This document shows positions 17,397-26,640 of a stretch of DNA of 64,000 bases, one piece after another (position 1 is the first letter of the stretch; every line of letters begins with the position of its first letter). The notes below the pieces were generated by a model. That model saw only the letters and a list, made by a program, of their open reading frames with translations, had not been told where the DNA came from and made no database searches. Source of the DNA: Palsa-89 sp963824345 (lineage in GTDB: Bacteria > Acidobacteriota > Terriglobia > Bryobacterales > Bryobacteraceae); the NCBI GenBank assembly GCA_963824345.1, contig CAWGOZ010000005.1, forward strand, positions 21,573 through 85,572. The letters are read 5' to 3'. A program made the translations under genes and the position numbers.

Positions 17397-18490
17397 GAAT
17401 GATTCACCTTGCGATTGAGCGCGACTAGAAACAGCAGCAGCGCCAAGGGCGTGGCGGCGGCCCAGGGGCGTTCCGCCAATGTCATCAGGAATGGGATGGG
17501 CGTGCATAGCAACGTCGCCGCCAGACGCGTGAATGTATCGGTGGAAATAAAAATCGCGAGCCACAACGACAGCAGCAGCAACGCGGCATCGTAACCGTAG
17601 ACATGGGGCGGGACCAGCAAGGAGCCGGCCGAGGCCGCCGCAATCCATCGCCACAAGGGAGCGCGCCAGCAGGCCGCCGATACCAGGGCAACCACGATCA
17701 AAATCAGCAGTCCGCGGATCGCAAGGTTATCCGTGCCAAAGTTCAGCGCAAGGCCGTGCACATTGATCATCAGCTCGGGGGAAGGGCTAAGATGCTCCAG
17801 ATCCTTCTTTTGGAGCAGCTGGTAATATTCGCGCAGTCCGCCGGTTCCCGCCAGCCACAGCGATAGCAGCAATGCGGCGGCAACGGTCGCGACGGCGCCG
17901 AACAACATACGCCAGCGCCGCTGAATCACCAGCGCCAGCGGCCACAGCAGAAAGAGATGGAATTTGATCAGACCCAGACCGAGAGCTGCCCCGCTGGCCC
18001 CCTGGTTATCTTTTTCCGCCAGTGTGTAAATCGCAATGGCGATGACCAGCATTTCGACGCAATCCTGCCCGGATGCGATTCCGAGCGCGGTTGGCAGATA
18101 AAGAGCGCCGAAGATCAGCGCGTCGGGGCCCCACCGCCGGAAAGCCCAAGCCCAGCACCCAACCAGGATGGCGGACTGCAGAACGATCCATACCCAGAAG
18201 GCCGGGCCGAACGGAAGCAGCGCCAGCGGCGCAAGGATCAGCGCGTAGAACGGCGGCCGGACAAAAGGGACCAAGGCATCCAATCCTGGAACGAACCGGC
18301 GCTCGCGCTCAAGCTGGACCTCGGGGGAATGCATGTGCGCGAAGTTCCCATCCAGGGCCAGCGAGGCTCCGGTGTAAAGATTCAGGAAATCGTGTTTGCG
18401 GGCGGTGGGCGCGATCTGCGACCCCAGCGCGATCCAGAGCAGGCAAAACGCTGCGACGGCGGCCCAGGTTTGCAATGGGATTCTAAGCAT
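17375..18490 (-). CDS. GT87-like (DUF2029) membrane glycosyltransferase
   Basis: Polytopic protein of 371 residues with about nine or ten helices. After the first helix it has an N-D-F-L-N-L-Y-T-G-A-type loop (here K-H-D-F-L-N-L-Y-T-G-A-S-L-A) and V-R-P-P-F-Y-A-L-I, the pattern of the GT87/DUF2029 family that uses polyprenyl-phosphate sugars. A second copy of the family lies at 27222-28376. It starts 15 bases downstream of the CapK-like gene, so the two are an operon. Confidence 0.88.
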   Translation of the reverse strand: MLRIPLQTWAAVAAFCLLWIALGSQIAPTARKHDFLNLYTGASLALDGNFAHMHSPEVQLERERRFVPGLDALVPFVRPPFYALILAPLALLPFGPAFWVWIVLQSAILVGCWAWAFRRWGPDALIFGALYLPTALGIASGQDCVEMLVIAIAIYTLAEKDNQGASGAALGLGLIKFHLFLLWPLALVIQRRWRMLFGAVATVAAALLLSLWLAGTGGLREYYQLLQKKDLEHLSPSPELMINVHGLALNFGTDNLAIRGLLILIVVALVSAACWRAPLWRWIAAASAGSLLVPPHVYGYDAALLLLSLWLAIFISTDTFTRLAATLLCTPIPFLMTLAERPWAAATPLALLLFLVALNRKVNHSQKPSHT

Positions 18491-18505
18491 GGCGGGAGGG
18501 GGCGT

Positions 18506-20110
18506 TCACGGCGCTACGGGCCTGCCGGCCGTTGTGCTCTGTCCCAGCAAATGCAGTGAGTTGATCTTGCCGGTGCTGGTAACGAACGGTTCGGCGACCA
18601 CTACTTCCAGAGCTTCCGCGTGCCGCCAAACGCGCCCCGCCAGGGATCCGCCGTAGATCAAACGGATCTCTTCCAGGAAGCATTCGCGGATCCTCTGGGG
18701 CGAGGACGCGGGCACCCGGGGGCTCACTCGCAGTTCCACCTTGGTCTGCGCCGGACCCTCGTGCTCGATCAGTTGAAAATCTCCAGGACGCCCGCCCAGG
18801 CGCGCCGGAAGCACCAGCTCGAGCAGGCGAACCAAGTCCGTCCCCATGAGCGTTATCCCATGCCCGGTCATTTTTCCGAAGCTGAAGATGTCGCGGATGC
18901 GCCAGTGAAATCCGGCGCGCGAAAATTCGCAATCGCAGCTCGCTCTCTCCAGCACGCCGCTGTCGTTGACTTCGAAATTGATGAGCACCAGCGGCGCGCT
19001 CGGCAGCAGAGTGGTGTACAGCAGCGAGTCAACTTCGATGTCGGTCAGCGGAGCGGTGCGGCGATGCGTGATTGCGGCGATCGCGTCGCTGTAGAGGTGG
19101 ACGCAATCGCCTTCGGTCATTTGGTGGCATCCATGTCCGATGAAACCCAGCTCGCTGACGCCGTAGCGCGCGAAAGGCTGGCCGCCGGCCTGTTCGATCA
19201 CGGCGCGCTTGGCATCGGTGAGACTCTCGCCGCTGACCAGAAACAGAGTCCCGCGAATGTCCAGCCCGCTGTCCAGCGCGGCAGCCGCCAGCCGAACGGC
19301 GGGGCTCGCGGGTCCCGAAACCAGACAGGGAACGCCGTCGCGGCACAGCCGGGCAACGTGCTTCGCGGCCGAAGAGAAATCGTTTTCTGGAAGCACCTTG
19401 GGAAATGGAATCCGGCATCCGGCGGAGCGTGCCACCAGCACCAGCGCTGCCGTCGCCGGCGCGTACAAACCGCTCCGGCCAGACGAGTACCAACCCTCCA
19501 GACGATGGCCCTTGCGAGCCGCGATCGCGCAGTCTTGCAGCCCGAGAGCCGAGGGTAGCGTGGGGCGCAACACCACTTGAGCGCGCCGTTGGAGCCCGAA
19601 CTCGCGCACCACGATTTCATGCAACGCCTCCTGATGAATCAGGAACTCGGAGCTACGATAGCTTTGGACCGGACGGCCCCGGCTGCCGCTGCTGACATGC
19701 CGCATGGTTCCCTTGGCTAGCGGATTCAGAAAACTTCCAGAAAACACCGGGATCTCCCGGCCGCCGCGCACGATGGGCGTGTGCCCTTTGAACTCGTCCT
19801 GGCTGAGATAAACGCCCGCGGTGCGAACTTGGCGCAGGGCTGCCTCCAGGCCATTTCGGTGGACCAGATCCGCTAAGTCCTGGTGCGAGCATCTGGCGAG
19901 CTGAAACATCTCCCGATACGGATGGGATGCATCGTCGAAAACCACGCGCCGCAGTGTATCGAGAAACAGAGACTCGCGATTCTCCAGTTGCCCCCGTACC
20001 AGGCCGATGCAATCCGCCGGCGGCGGGATTCGAACGAAGTCGCGAATTCCTCTGGCTGTCTGGGAGAAGTTCGCAACTGCTCCGAACCATCGAGACAAGC
20101 TCCCGCCCAT
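18506..20110 (-). CDS. CapK-like adenylate-forming enzyme
   Basis: Protein of 534 residues related to phenylacetate-CoA ligase/CapK, the branch of adenylate-forming enzymes often found in polysaccharide and lipid biosynthesis loci. Visible landmarks are the Ser/Gly loop S-S-G-S-R-G-R-P (about residue 139), a Y-G-V-S-E-L-G-F-I-G-H-G stretch in the adenylate-binding region (about 316) and D-I-F-S-F-G-K-M-T-G-H-G (about 410) near the domain hinge. No signal peptide. It would activate a carboxylic acid as acyl-AMP; the acid is unknown. Operon with the GT87-like gene downstream, divergent from the DASS permease. Confidence 0.82.
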   Translation of the reverse strand: MGGSLSRWFGAVANFSQTARGIRDFVRIPPPADCIGLVRGQLENRESLFLDTLRRVVFDDASHPYREMFQLARCSHQDLADLVHRNGLEAALRQVRTAGVYLSQDEFKGHTPIVRGGREIPVFSGSFLNPLAKGTMRHVSSGSRGRPVQSYRSSEFLIHQEALHEIVVREFGLQRRAQVVLRPTLPSALGLQDCAIAARKGHRLEGWYSSGRSGLYAPATAALVLVARSAGCRIPFPKVLPENDFSSAAKHVARLCRDGVPCLVSGPASPAVRLAAAALDSGLDIRGTLFLVSGESLTDAKRAVIEQAGGQPFARYGVSELGFIGHGCHQMTEGDCVHLYSDAIAAITHRRTAPLTDIEVDSLLYTTLLPSAPLVLINFEVNDSGVLERASCDCEFSRAGFHWRIRDIFSFGKMTGHGITLMGTDLVRLLELVLPARLGGRPGDFQLIEHEGPAQTKVELRVSPRVPASSPQRIRECFLEEIRLIYGGSLAGRVWRHAEALEVVVAEPFVTSTGKINSLHLLGQSTTAGRPVAP

Positions 20111-20146
20111 TGACGAAGATTATACGGACTCGGGGTATACTTTTGC

Positions 20147-21574
20147 ATGGCCGGGGTAGCAGTTTCGGGGATCGAAGTGTCGCGGGCGAGCTGGCCAAAA
20201 CAGGCCGGTTGGAGCTTGATGATCCTGTTGCCGGCCGCCGCATGGTTCGCCCCGCTCGGTGTGAGCCCAGCGGGGAAACACGCGATCGCGATTTCCTTAT
20301 TCATGATTCTGGCCTGGGCATTTGAAGTCCTGTCCCCGGGCCTGGCAGGCCTCATCGGTTGTTATTTGTATTGGGCGCTCGGCGTGGTGAGCGTGGATGT
20401 AGCTTTCAGCGGGTTTGCCGACGAGACGCCATGGTTCCTGCTGGCCGCGATATTGTTCGGTACGATGGCCATTCAGTCGGGCTTGGCGCGCAGAATCGCA
20501 TTCGGAGTGATGTCGCGGGTGGGGACTTCCTACTCGCGGCTTTTGCTGGGCCTGATTATCGCCGATGCTCTGATCACGTTCGCCGTTCCCTCCGGCGTTC
20601 CCCGGGTGGTGATCATGGCCGCGATCGCGCTGGGCGTGAACGAAGCATTCGGTCTCGAGAGGGGCAGCAACATCTCGCGCGGCATGCTGTTGATTCTCAC
20701 CTACTCGGCCAGCGTCTTCGACAAGACCATCATCGCCGGCGCCGCCACCATCACCGCTCGCGGGGCCATGGAACGCTTTGGCCACATGCAGGTTTTGTAC
20801 AGCCGATGGCTGCTGGCCTATCTGCCGGTCGATCTGGTGTTGATCCTGGCGGCGTGGCGGCTGACGCTGCGGTTGTTTCCTCCCGAGAAGCCGGCCCTGC
20901 CCGGAGGCAGCGCATATCTGAAGCAGGAACTCGCGAAGCTGGGCGCTTGGAAGCCGCTCGAGAAGAAGTCGCTGATTTTTGTTGGCGCCGCTGTGGTGCT
21001 ATGGCTCACCGATTTTCTGCACCATGTGCCTGCATCGAAAATCGCCTTGGGTGTAGTCTTGCTAGCCATGCTGCCGCGGGTCGGCGTACTTGGCCTGGAA
21101 GACTTGAGGCGCGTGGACTATCTGCTGGTGTTTTTCGTTGCGTCGGTGGTCAGCATGGGCAAGGTCCTCACCGCAACGAAAAGTCTGGATATTTTCACCC
21201 AGGTTCTGTTTGGCTGGATCACGCCGTTCATTGGCCACACCTCCGTTGCGCCCTTCGCGCTGTACTGGATCGGTTTTGTTTACCATCTGTTTCTCGCAAG
21301 CGGAATCTCGATGCTAGGCACTTCCATGCCGGGCCTGATGGCCTATGCCTCCGCGCACCATCTCAACGCGCTGGCACTGGGTATGGTTTGGACTTTTTCG
21401 TCCGGCGCCACCATTTTCGCCTATCAGAACGCCGTCCTCATTGTGGGCTATTCGTATGGCTGCTTCGGCGCGAAGGATCTGTTTCGCCTGGGCTTGTGTT
21501 TAAGCATCCTCAATTCCCTGCTCCTGTTGATCGTGGTGCCGTTCTACTGGCCGCTGATTGGTATTCATTATTAG
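20147..21574 (+). CDS. DASS-family (SLC13-like) anion permease
   Basis: Integral membrane transporter of 475 residues with about 11-12 helices. The family pattern of two inverted halves is visible: F-A-D-E-T-P-W-F-L-L-A-A followed by F-A-V-P-S-G-V-P-R-V-V in the first half, and G-I-S-M-L-G-T-S-M-P-G-L with S-G-A-T-I-F-A-Y-Q-N in the second. It would carry dicarboxylates or sulfate-like anions with sodium; the substrate cannot be read. Its stop is 8 bases before the AsnB-like gene, so the two are co-transcribed. Confidence 0.88.
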   Translation: MAGVAVSGIEVSRASWPKQAGWSLMILLPAAAWFAPLGVSPAGKHAIAISLFMILAWAFEVLSPGLAGLIGCYLYWALGVVSVDVAFSGFADETPWFLLAAILFGTMAIQSGLARRIAFGVMSRVGTSYSRLLLGLIIADALITFAVPSGVPRVVIMAAIALGVNEAFGLERGSNISRGMLLILTYSASVFDKTIIAGAATITARGAMERFGHMQVLYSRWLLAYLPVDLVLILAAWRLTLRLFPPEKPALPGGSAYLKQELAKLGAWKPLEKKSLIFVGAAVVLWLTDFLHHVPASKIALGVVLLAMLPRVGVLGLEDLRRVDYLLVFFVASVVSMGKVLTATKSLDIFTQVLFGWITPFIGHTSVAPFALYWIGFVYHLFLASGISMLGTSMPGLMAYASAHHLNALALGMVWTFSSGATIFAYQNAVLIVGYSYGCFGAKDLFRLGLCLSILNSLLLLIVVPFYWPLIGIHY

Positions 21575-21581
21575 GTGGGCC

Positions 21582-23057
21582 GTGACTCTGGAATTTGAGC
21601 TCTACCCGAATCTGCCTCGCTTGGCTTGGGCCGCACGGCTGCGTAAGGAGGAGCGCGCCGTTCGAATCCTGCACGGCCCTTGGGTGGAGACGCGGGAGGA
21701 CTGCTTCTTCGAAGGCGCCTGGGATGGGCCGTTCCAGGGTTACCGATTTGACCAGGCTGAGACATTCGCCGGATCCGGCGGACGGCTCGCGGACGAGGGA
21801 GTTTTGTTCGCCGGCCCCAGCCATACTTACGAAATGCTCTACTCGATCCGGACCGGCGATGAACTTTTCGTCTCGAACTCACTGGCCTTTCTGCTCGCGT
21901 TGAGCGGGGAGCGGCTAGATCCGCATTATCCGCATTACTATCTTCGCTTCCTCGACTACAACCGGATCGGCATCCGCGTGACGGAAAAGCGGCTGCGGCT
22001 GGCTGGGCCAAGGGTGGTGGAACTGCATGACTGCTGCAATCTGGCGATCCAGCCAAACCTGACCGTCTCGAGGATAGAGAAACCGCTCGGGCCGCCGCCT
22101 GCGGATTACGGCGGGTACGTGTCATTTCTTTCGCGCACCGCGGAGCGGGTATTTGCAAATGCCGGCGACCCAGGCCGCCGCTGGGCATACCGACCCGTGA
22201 CCACCCTTTCTCAGGGCTACGACACAACCGCGATTTCGGCGCTGGCGGCCAAAGCGGGCTGCCATGAAGCTCTCGCATTCCGAAAGAGCAACAGCAAAGC
22301 GGGCTACGTAGACGACAGCGGTAGCCAGATCGCGCCCTACTTGGGTCTGCGTCTCACCGAATACGAACGGACCGACTATGACCGTCTCCCCGATCGCCGC
22401 GAACATGAATTCTATCTCGAACCGGACGGCGTCGACCGGACCATGGTGCTGATGGAAGAGCAACTGGTTGGCGCGCTTCTTCTGTCGGGAAGGTACGGCG
22501 AGAGGTTGTGGACTCGGGAGGCCGGTCCACGGTGGGGCCTTCCGGCTTTTGCGGGCCATCCTTTCTTTCAAAAGCCGACGGGGTTTAAGCTCGGCGGGTT
22601 GGCGCTTTTTGAATTTCGCCTGAGAACCGGATTCATCCACTTTCCGTTGGCCTGTAGTGGAGGGCTGCACGCCCCGTCTATCAAGGCCATTATGGAGTCG
22701 AAAGCGATGGACCCATGGTCGATCGGCGGGGCCTACGACAGGCCGATCGCGCGGCGGATCGCGGAAGAAGCCGGTGTTCCCCGGCACCTGTTTGGCCAGG
22801 TCAAGAAGGGCGGGCCTCGCGTGTGCGGACCCGAACGCCGTAGCTGGATGGCCCGCAAGATTTATTCGTTATGGGTGTGGTCGCGTAAGGCTCCCGTGCG
22901 AGTCTTGATCATGCGCCTTACCGGGAATCGATCGAATCCGGCGTGGCGAAAGGGATCCTTCGCCGTGCAACGGGGCGTGGAACGAACCATGCAAGCGTAT
23001 TTGCTGGCCCTTACGGCAAAAACGGCGCCGGCGGCTTACGGGCAGACGCGGCAATGA
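21582..23057 (+). CDS. Asparagine-synthase-like amidotransferase domain protein
   Basis: Protein of 491 residues resembling the synthetase half of AsnB. The ATP-pyrophosphatase loop appears as L-S-Q-G-Y-D-T-T (about residue 211) in place of the canonical S-G-G-x-D-S. The N-terminal part does not start with the catalytic Cys of the glutaminase domain, so it cannot use glutamine in the usual way. Such divergent AsnB relatives are common in polysaccharide and secondary-metabolite clusters, where they form amides or lactams, or act non-catalytically. GTG at 21582 is preferred because the longer frame would overlap the permease. The 3' end overlaps the convergent methyltransferase gene by 47 bases. 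Confidence 0.78.
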   Translation: MTLEFELYPNLPRLAWAARLRKEERAVRILHGPWVETREDCFFEGAWDGPFQGYRFDQAETFAGSGGRLADEGVLFAGPSHTYEMLYSIRTGDELFVSNSLAFLLALSGERLDPHYPHYYLRFLDYNRIGIRVTEKRLRLAGPRVVELHDCCNLAIQPNLTVSRIEKPLGPPPADYGGYVSFLSRTAERVFANAGDPGRRWAYRPVTTLSQGYDTTAISALAAKAGCHEALAFRKSNSKAGYVDDSGSQIAPYLGLRLTEYERTDYDRLPDRREHEFYLEPDGVDRTMVLMEEQLVGALLLSGRYGERLWTREAGPRWGLPAFAGHPFFQKPTGFKLGGLALFEFRLRTGFIHFPLACSGGLHAPSIKAIMESKAMDPWSIGGAYDRPIARRIAEEAGVPRHLFGQVKKGGPRVCGPERRSWMARKIYSLWVWSRKAPVRVLIMRLTGNRSNPAWRKGSFAVQRGVERTMQAYLLALTAKTAPAAYGQTRQ

Positions 23058-23775
23058 ACACGCCGGTGAGAGAGCGAGTGGGCAAAGCCTCGAACTTCGA
23101 AAAGGCTGCCAGTAGCCACCGGATGGGCGAATTGGCTCGGCGTCCCAAGAGACGCCGCAGCGTCAAGAACAGGACCGTCGAAAGAAACCGCGGATTGTGG
23201 AGCAGCCAGCCGGTCGACTGTACTTCCAGCCCGGTCCGATCTAACATCCTCAGGAGTTCACGTTGCGAAAGGGTTTTCCCGAGCCGAAACCTCAAACCCA
23301 ACCACGGCACCGCGGCGCGGAACAGCATGAACAAAGGATTGCCGGGGTTGTCCAGCGTGACCAGCAAAATCCCGCCCGGCTTCAAGACGCGCGCCAGCTC
23401 CCGAACGGACTGCTCGATCTCCTGTTCGGTGTCAAAATGATCGAGCGTCGAATTCGACAGCACCAGGTCCACGCATTGGTCCGCCAAAGGGAGTCGGCGC
23501 ACGTCGGCGTTAATGAAGAGGCATCCGCTGTCACGCCCGCGATCCGCCGCCCGCCCGACAGTTGATGCACTGATGTCGCATCCGATCTTGAGACTGCCAT
23601 CAAACGGCAGCGAAAAAAGAAGCTCGTCCTGGCCATAAGCTTCCTCGAACAGATCGGTTTTCAAAACGGTTTCAATCCGCAATCCCGGAGGCGCATTGCG
23701 TTTGATCCATTCCAGGTGCACCTCGCGCTTTTGAGCCGCGGCGAGCGGGTCCAAATACCAGTTGGGAGGATTCAA
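23011..23775 (-). CDS. SAM-dependent class I methyltransferase
   Basis: Protein of 254 residues with a Rossmann methyltransferase core: L-K-I-G-C-D-I-S-A-S-T (motif I region), F-I-N-A-D-V-R-R-L-P-L-A-D-Q-C-V-D-L-V-L-S-N-S-T-L-D-H-F-D (motifs II-IV) and L-K-P-G-G-I-L-L-V-T-L-D-N-P-G-N-P (motif VI). TTG start. It converges on and overlaps the end of the AsnB-like gene. The H-F-D and N-P-G-N-P pattern fits small-molecule methyltransferases of the UbiE type rather than RNA enzymes; the acceptor is unknown. Confidence 0.88.
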   Translation of the reverse strand: MNPPNWYLDPLAAAQKREVHLEWIKRNAPPGLRIETVLKTDLFEEAYGQDELLFSLPFDGSLKIGCDISASTVGRAADRGRDSGCLFINADVRRLPLADQCVDLVLSNSTLDHFDTEQEIEQSVRELARVLKPGGILLVTLDNPGNPLFMLFRAAVPWLGLRFRLGKTLSQRELLRMLDRTGLEVQSTGWLLHNPRFLSTVLFLTLRRLLGRRANSPIRWLLAAFSKFEALPTRSLTGVFIAASARKPPAPFLP

Positions 23776-23802
23776 GGGGGCCGACGCAAGTAGTATACAA
23801 CC

Positions 23803-24633
23803 CTATTGGGCAGCGACCATTCTTGAATCCACCTGAAACTTGCGGTAGTTGCTCCAGGTGGTTTCCTGTTCGCCGGCCAGCTTCTTCACCAATCCCAGCC
23901 GGCCCGCGCCGCTGACCAGTTCGCGCTTCGGCAGCCATACCTCATCGTTCACCTTCGTTTGCTCGAAGACTAACTTCGCGCCCGGATTCAAGCGCGCGAT
24001 AAACAGGCCGAACGAAAGGGTGGCCGTGGTCTCGGCTTCCAGGCGCACCCATTGATACTCGGCCTTGTCGATCCACATCCTGGCTCGGACCTTGAGCAGC
24101 GGCTTGGCGTCGCTGTGCTTGGGCCGATAGCCCGGCTTGGGCGTGGCTGAGATGACCCACACATCGTGGCCGTCGATTTTTTGATCGCCCAGAAGCTTGA
24201 AATCGAACAGGTCCGGAACTTCGCGCAGGAATTCGCGATCTTGCTCGCGACCCTTTTCATACTCGGCCTCGCGGCGCGCCCTCTATTGGGGGCTTTCGTG
24301 CTCCAGTTTCGCCACGGCCTTATCCAACTTCTGTTGTTCCTTGCGTTGATCTCCGGCCGAAAGCGCCTTTCCATCGCGCGCGAGCATCCGATGATGCGGC
24401 TCGCCGTAGAGGACCACGGTTTCCCACTCCTCCGTCTTTTCGGATTTGACGTTGCCGCGCGAATCCAGGCTGCGATCTGTCTGGCGCGCGATCCAGGTGT
24501 AGTCCTTCATGCGGGCCCAGTCAGCTTGATCGAGCTCCACGGATTTGCGCACGATCTCGCGCGGATCCTGCGCTAAAACCACCCCAGCGACCGTGAGCAG
24601 CAAGATGAGGCGCGCTGTTATGCGAGCGACCAT
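23803..24633 (-). pseudogene. Exported hypothetical protein cut by an in-frame TAG
   Basis: From the ATG at 24633 the frame gives a signal peptide (M-V-A-R-I-T-A-R-L-I-L-L-L-T-V-A-G) and a 116-residue product ending at TAG 24283-24285. The same frame then continues uninterrupted for 159 more residues to 23803 with clear protein character (F-K-L-L-G, D-V-W-V-I-S-A-T-P-K-P-G-Y). The whole looks like one periplasmic protein of about 275 residues of a type common in Acidobacteria, perhaps lipoprotein-sorting-like in fold. One base change explains the stop. It overlaps the MBL gene upstream by 16 bases. Confidence 0.82.
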
Positions 24634-25496
24634 TCGTGCCCCACGCGCGTGGCAATCACGCGATCGGAACGGCTGCCGGCCGCGGCCAGAAAGCGTTCCA
24701 CCGGCTCCAAATAGGGCTCGCGGCTCAGGCGGAAGGTCTGGTGATGCACCGGCAGCAGGTGTTCGGCGCCGCAATCGACGCCCATCCGCCAGGCCTGTTC
24801 GGGATTGCAATGCGCGTAAATCCAAGGGTTGTACGCGCCCACCGGCAGGATCGCAAGATCCACGGGCTTCCTGGCGCGCACGGATTTGAACGCATCGGTG
24901 AACGCGGTGTCACCGCCGAACACCACGCGGCGGCGCCCGCTCTCGATCAAGTAGCCGTTATACCCGCGATGGACATCGGAACGCAGGCGCGCGCCCCAAT
25001 GCTTAACGGGAATTCCGGTAATCGAGAGCGGCCCCACACGAAGGCGTTCGCCCCAGCCCACCTCCGTGACGCTTTGATAGCGCCGCACGCGCAACAGGTC
25101 GCTGGTGTATTTCGCCGTCACCACCGCCGTGCCCGCGCGCTCCAGACTCCGTAGGGTCGCCAGATCGAAGTGATCGAAGTGCGCATGCGAAAGCAGGATC
25201 AGATCGACATGCGGCAATTGCGCGCGGTTCAGCGCCGGAGCTACCAGCCTGCGGAGACCCACCGTCACCGGGCCCATGCGCACTCCACAGCGCGCGCCCA
25301 GGATGGGATCGGTGAGGATGGTGAATCCGTCGATCTTCAGCAGCACAGTGCTATGGCCGAGCCAGGCCGCATGCAATCCCCGCTGGGCCCAGAGTTTCGG
25401 CTGCGGAGCGAAGGGCGCAGCCCTCCGCGCGTTCCCTGGCCGTCCGCACGCCAAAACATTACCAGCCAAAACGTTCTTCCTTCCACGGGTCGCCAT
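24618..25496 (-). CDS. Metallo-beta-lactamase-fold hydrolase (UlaG/NAPE-PLD-like)
   Basis: Zn-dependent hydrolase of about 292 residues. Metal ligands are visible in L-G-H-S-T-V-L-L-K (strand before the site), L-S-H-A-H-F-D-H-F-D (H-x-H-x-D-H, about residue 105), G-D-T-A-F-T-D and the late V-H-H-Q-T-F. The W-L-G-H-S-T start resembles the UlaG/NAPE-PLD-type branch. The ATG at 25496 is chosen because a longer frame (to 25622) reads across the molybdopterin enzyme gene. It overlaps that gene by 38 bases and the downstream exported protein by 16, so the three form one coupled operon. Confidence 0.87.
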   Translation of the reverse strand: MATRGRKNVLAGNVLACGRPGNARRAAPFAPQPKLWAQRGLHAAWLGHSTVLLKIDGFTILTDPILGARCGVRMGPVTVGLRRLVAPALNRAQLPHVDLILLSHAHFDHFDLATLRSLERAGTAVVTAKYTSDLLRVRRYQSVTEVGWGERLRVGPLSITGIPVKHWGARLRSDVHRGYNGYLIESGRRRVVFGGDTAFTDAFKSVRARKPVDLAILPVGAYNPWIYAHCNPEQAWRMGVDCGAEHLLPVHHQTFRLSREPYLEPVERFLAAAGSRSDRVIATRVGHEWSLA

Positions 25497-26130
25497 GCAT
25501 GTGGTAGCCGTTGCGCTCCCAGAAACCAGCCTTGTCGCGATCCACCAGATCGAGGCCGGCGATCCACTTTGCGCTCTTCCACGCGTATAGTTGCGGAACG
25601 ATGAGGCGCGCCGGACCGCCATGCTCGGCGGTGAGCGGTTGGCCGTCGTGCAGAAACGCCACCAGTGCGTCTTCAGCCAGAAAATCGGCCAACGGAAGAT
25701 TAGTGGTGAACCCAGCGTCGTAACCGCGCGCGATCACATACTGAGCGCCCGCCAGCGCGCCGCCGGCCAACTCCATCAGCTTGCGGGTGGACACGCCTTC
25801 CCAGGTGTTGCCCAGGCGCGACCAGTGCGTTACGCAGTGGAAATCGGCGAACACTTTCACTCGCTCGATTTCCTGAAACTGAGCCCAGCTCCACTCCATG
25901 GGACGAGCCACCAGGCCGCCGATCGCAAACTTCCAGCGGTCGAGCGAAATCGGCGGCGCGCCGCTGGTGTCCAAAATCGGCCATTTCCTGGTGCGGCTTT
26001 GCCCGGGCGGCACTCGATTGGCGCGGCGGGTGTCGGGACTCACAATGACGCCCTCCAGCGCATCCTCGGGAGTGAGGACACGTTCCTCTTGGGTCTTATT
26101 TTGGTCCATGGCAAACATCGGCGCCAACAT
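25459..26130 (-). CDS. Molybdopterin-dependent oxidoreductase (sulfite-oxidase fold)
   Basis: Protein of 223 residues of the sulfite oxidase/MsrP catalytic-domain family. The Mo-ligand Cys is in D-F-H-C-V-T-H-W-S-R (about residue 98). W-E-G-V, then H-G-G-P-A-R-L-I-V-P-Q-L-Y-A-W-K-S-A-K-W (separated residues, about 168-187) form the cofactor pocket as in MsrP and its relatives. No export signal, unlike MsrP, so it may act in the cytoplasm. A start at 26109 (M-D-Q-N-K-T) is also possible. First gene of an operon with the MBL-fold protein. Physiological substrate unknown. Confidence 0.9.
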   Translation of the reverse strand: MLAPMFAMDQNKTQEERVLTPEDALEGVIVSPDTRRANRVPPGQSRTRKWPILDTSGAPPISLDRWKFAIGGLVARPMEWSWAQFQEIERVKVFADFHCVTHWSRLGNTWEGVSTRKLMELAGGALAGAQYVIARGYDAGFTTNLPLADFLAEDALVAFLHDGQPLTAEHGGPARLIVPQLYAWKSAKWIAGLDLVDRDKAGFWERNGYHMHGDPWKEERFGW

Positions 26131-26169
26131 CGGTGAGAGTTTCAGAGGAGTCAGGCTACTAACTCCAGT

Positions 26170-26637
26170 ATGACACCCAGGAAACTTGCCGCGCTCGGTG
26201 GGCTGGCCGCGCTGCTATGGCCGAATCTTCAAGCCGGCAGTTCGGGTCCCCGCGCGGAATACGTTGGCGGCACCATCGCGCAAATTCCAGCCGGCTGCCA
26301 CGGAACCGTGCAGGCCGAGGACGCCCGATTCTTTGTCTTCTATTCGGGAAAAGCCAGTTGGCGAGTTCCCTATGACAAGATCAACCTGGTGGAATACGGG
26401 GAAAAGGTGAATCGACGCTACATTGCCGCTTTATTGATTTCGCCGCTGTTTCTGTTCGCCACCAAGCGCCAGCACTTTCTCACCGTGGGTTATTCCGATG
26501 ACGACGAGCACCAGCAGGCCATGATCTTCAAGGTGGGCAAGGATGATATCCGAGTGATGTTGGTCAGCCTGGAAGCGCGCACCGGCCGCAAGGTTGAGTA
26601 TCAAGATGAGGATGCTCGCAGGAGCGGGAAGAGCTGA
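26170..26637 (+). CDS. Exported hypothetical protein, YVGGT family
   Basis: Secreted or periplasmic protein of 155 residues with a signal peptide (about 1-22). The first mature segment is E-Y-V-G-G-T-I-A-Q-I-P, followed by V-P-Y-D-K-I-N-L-V-E-Y-G and one hydrophobic stretch. The protein at 54445-55038 shows the same order: Q-Y-V-G-G-T-V-K-S-I-P and L-P-Y-D-Q-I-T-S-T-D. The two are paralogues of a family I know only as acidobacterial hypotheticals. It is 3 bases upstream of the next gene and so co-transcribed with it. Divergent from the molybdopterin operon, 39 bases apart. Confidence 0.75.
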   Translation: MTPRKLAALGGLAALLWPNLQAGSSGPRAEYVGGTIAQIPAGCHGTVQAEDARFFVFYSGKASWRVPYDKINLVEYGEKVNRRYIAALLISPLFLFATKRQHFLTVGYSDDDEHQQAMIFKVGKDDIRVMLVSLEARTGRKVEYQDEDARRSGKS

Positions 26638-26640
26638 GTC

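Noticed and set aside
23803..24374. Separate gene downstream of the stop in the exported hypothetical
   Set aside because: Frame, spacing and composition continue across the TAG without a ribosome site, so one broken gene is the simpler reading.
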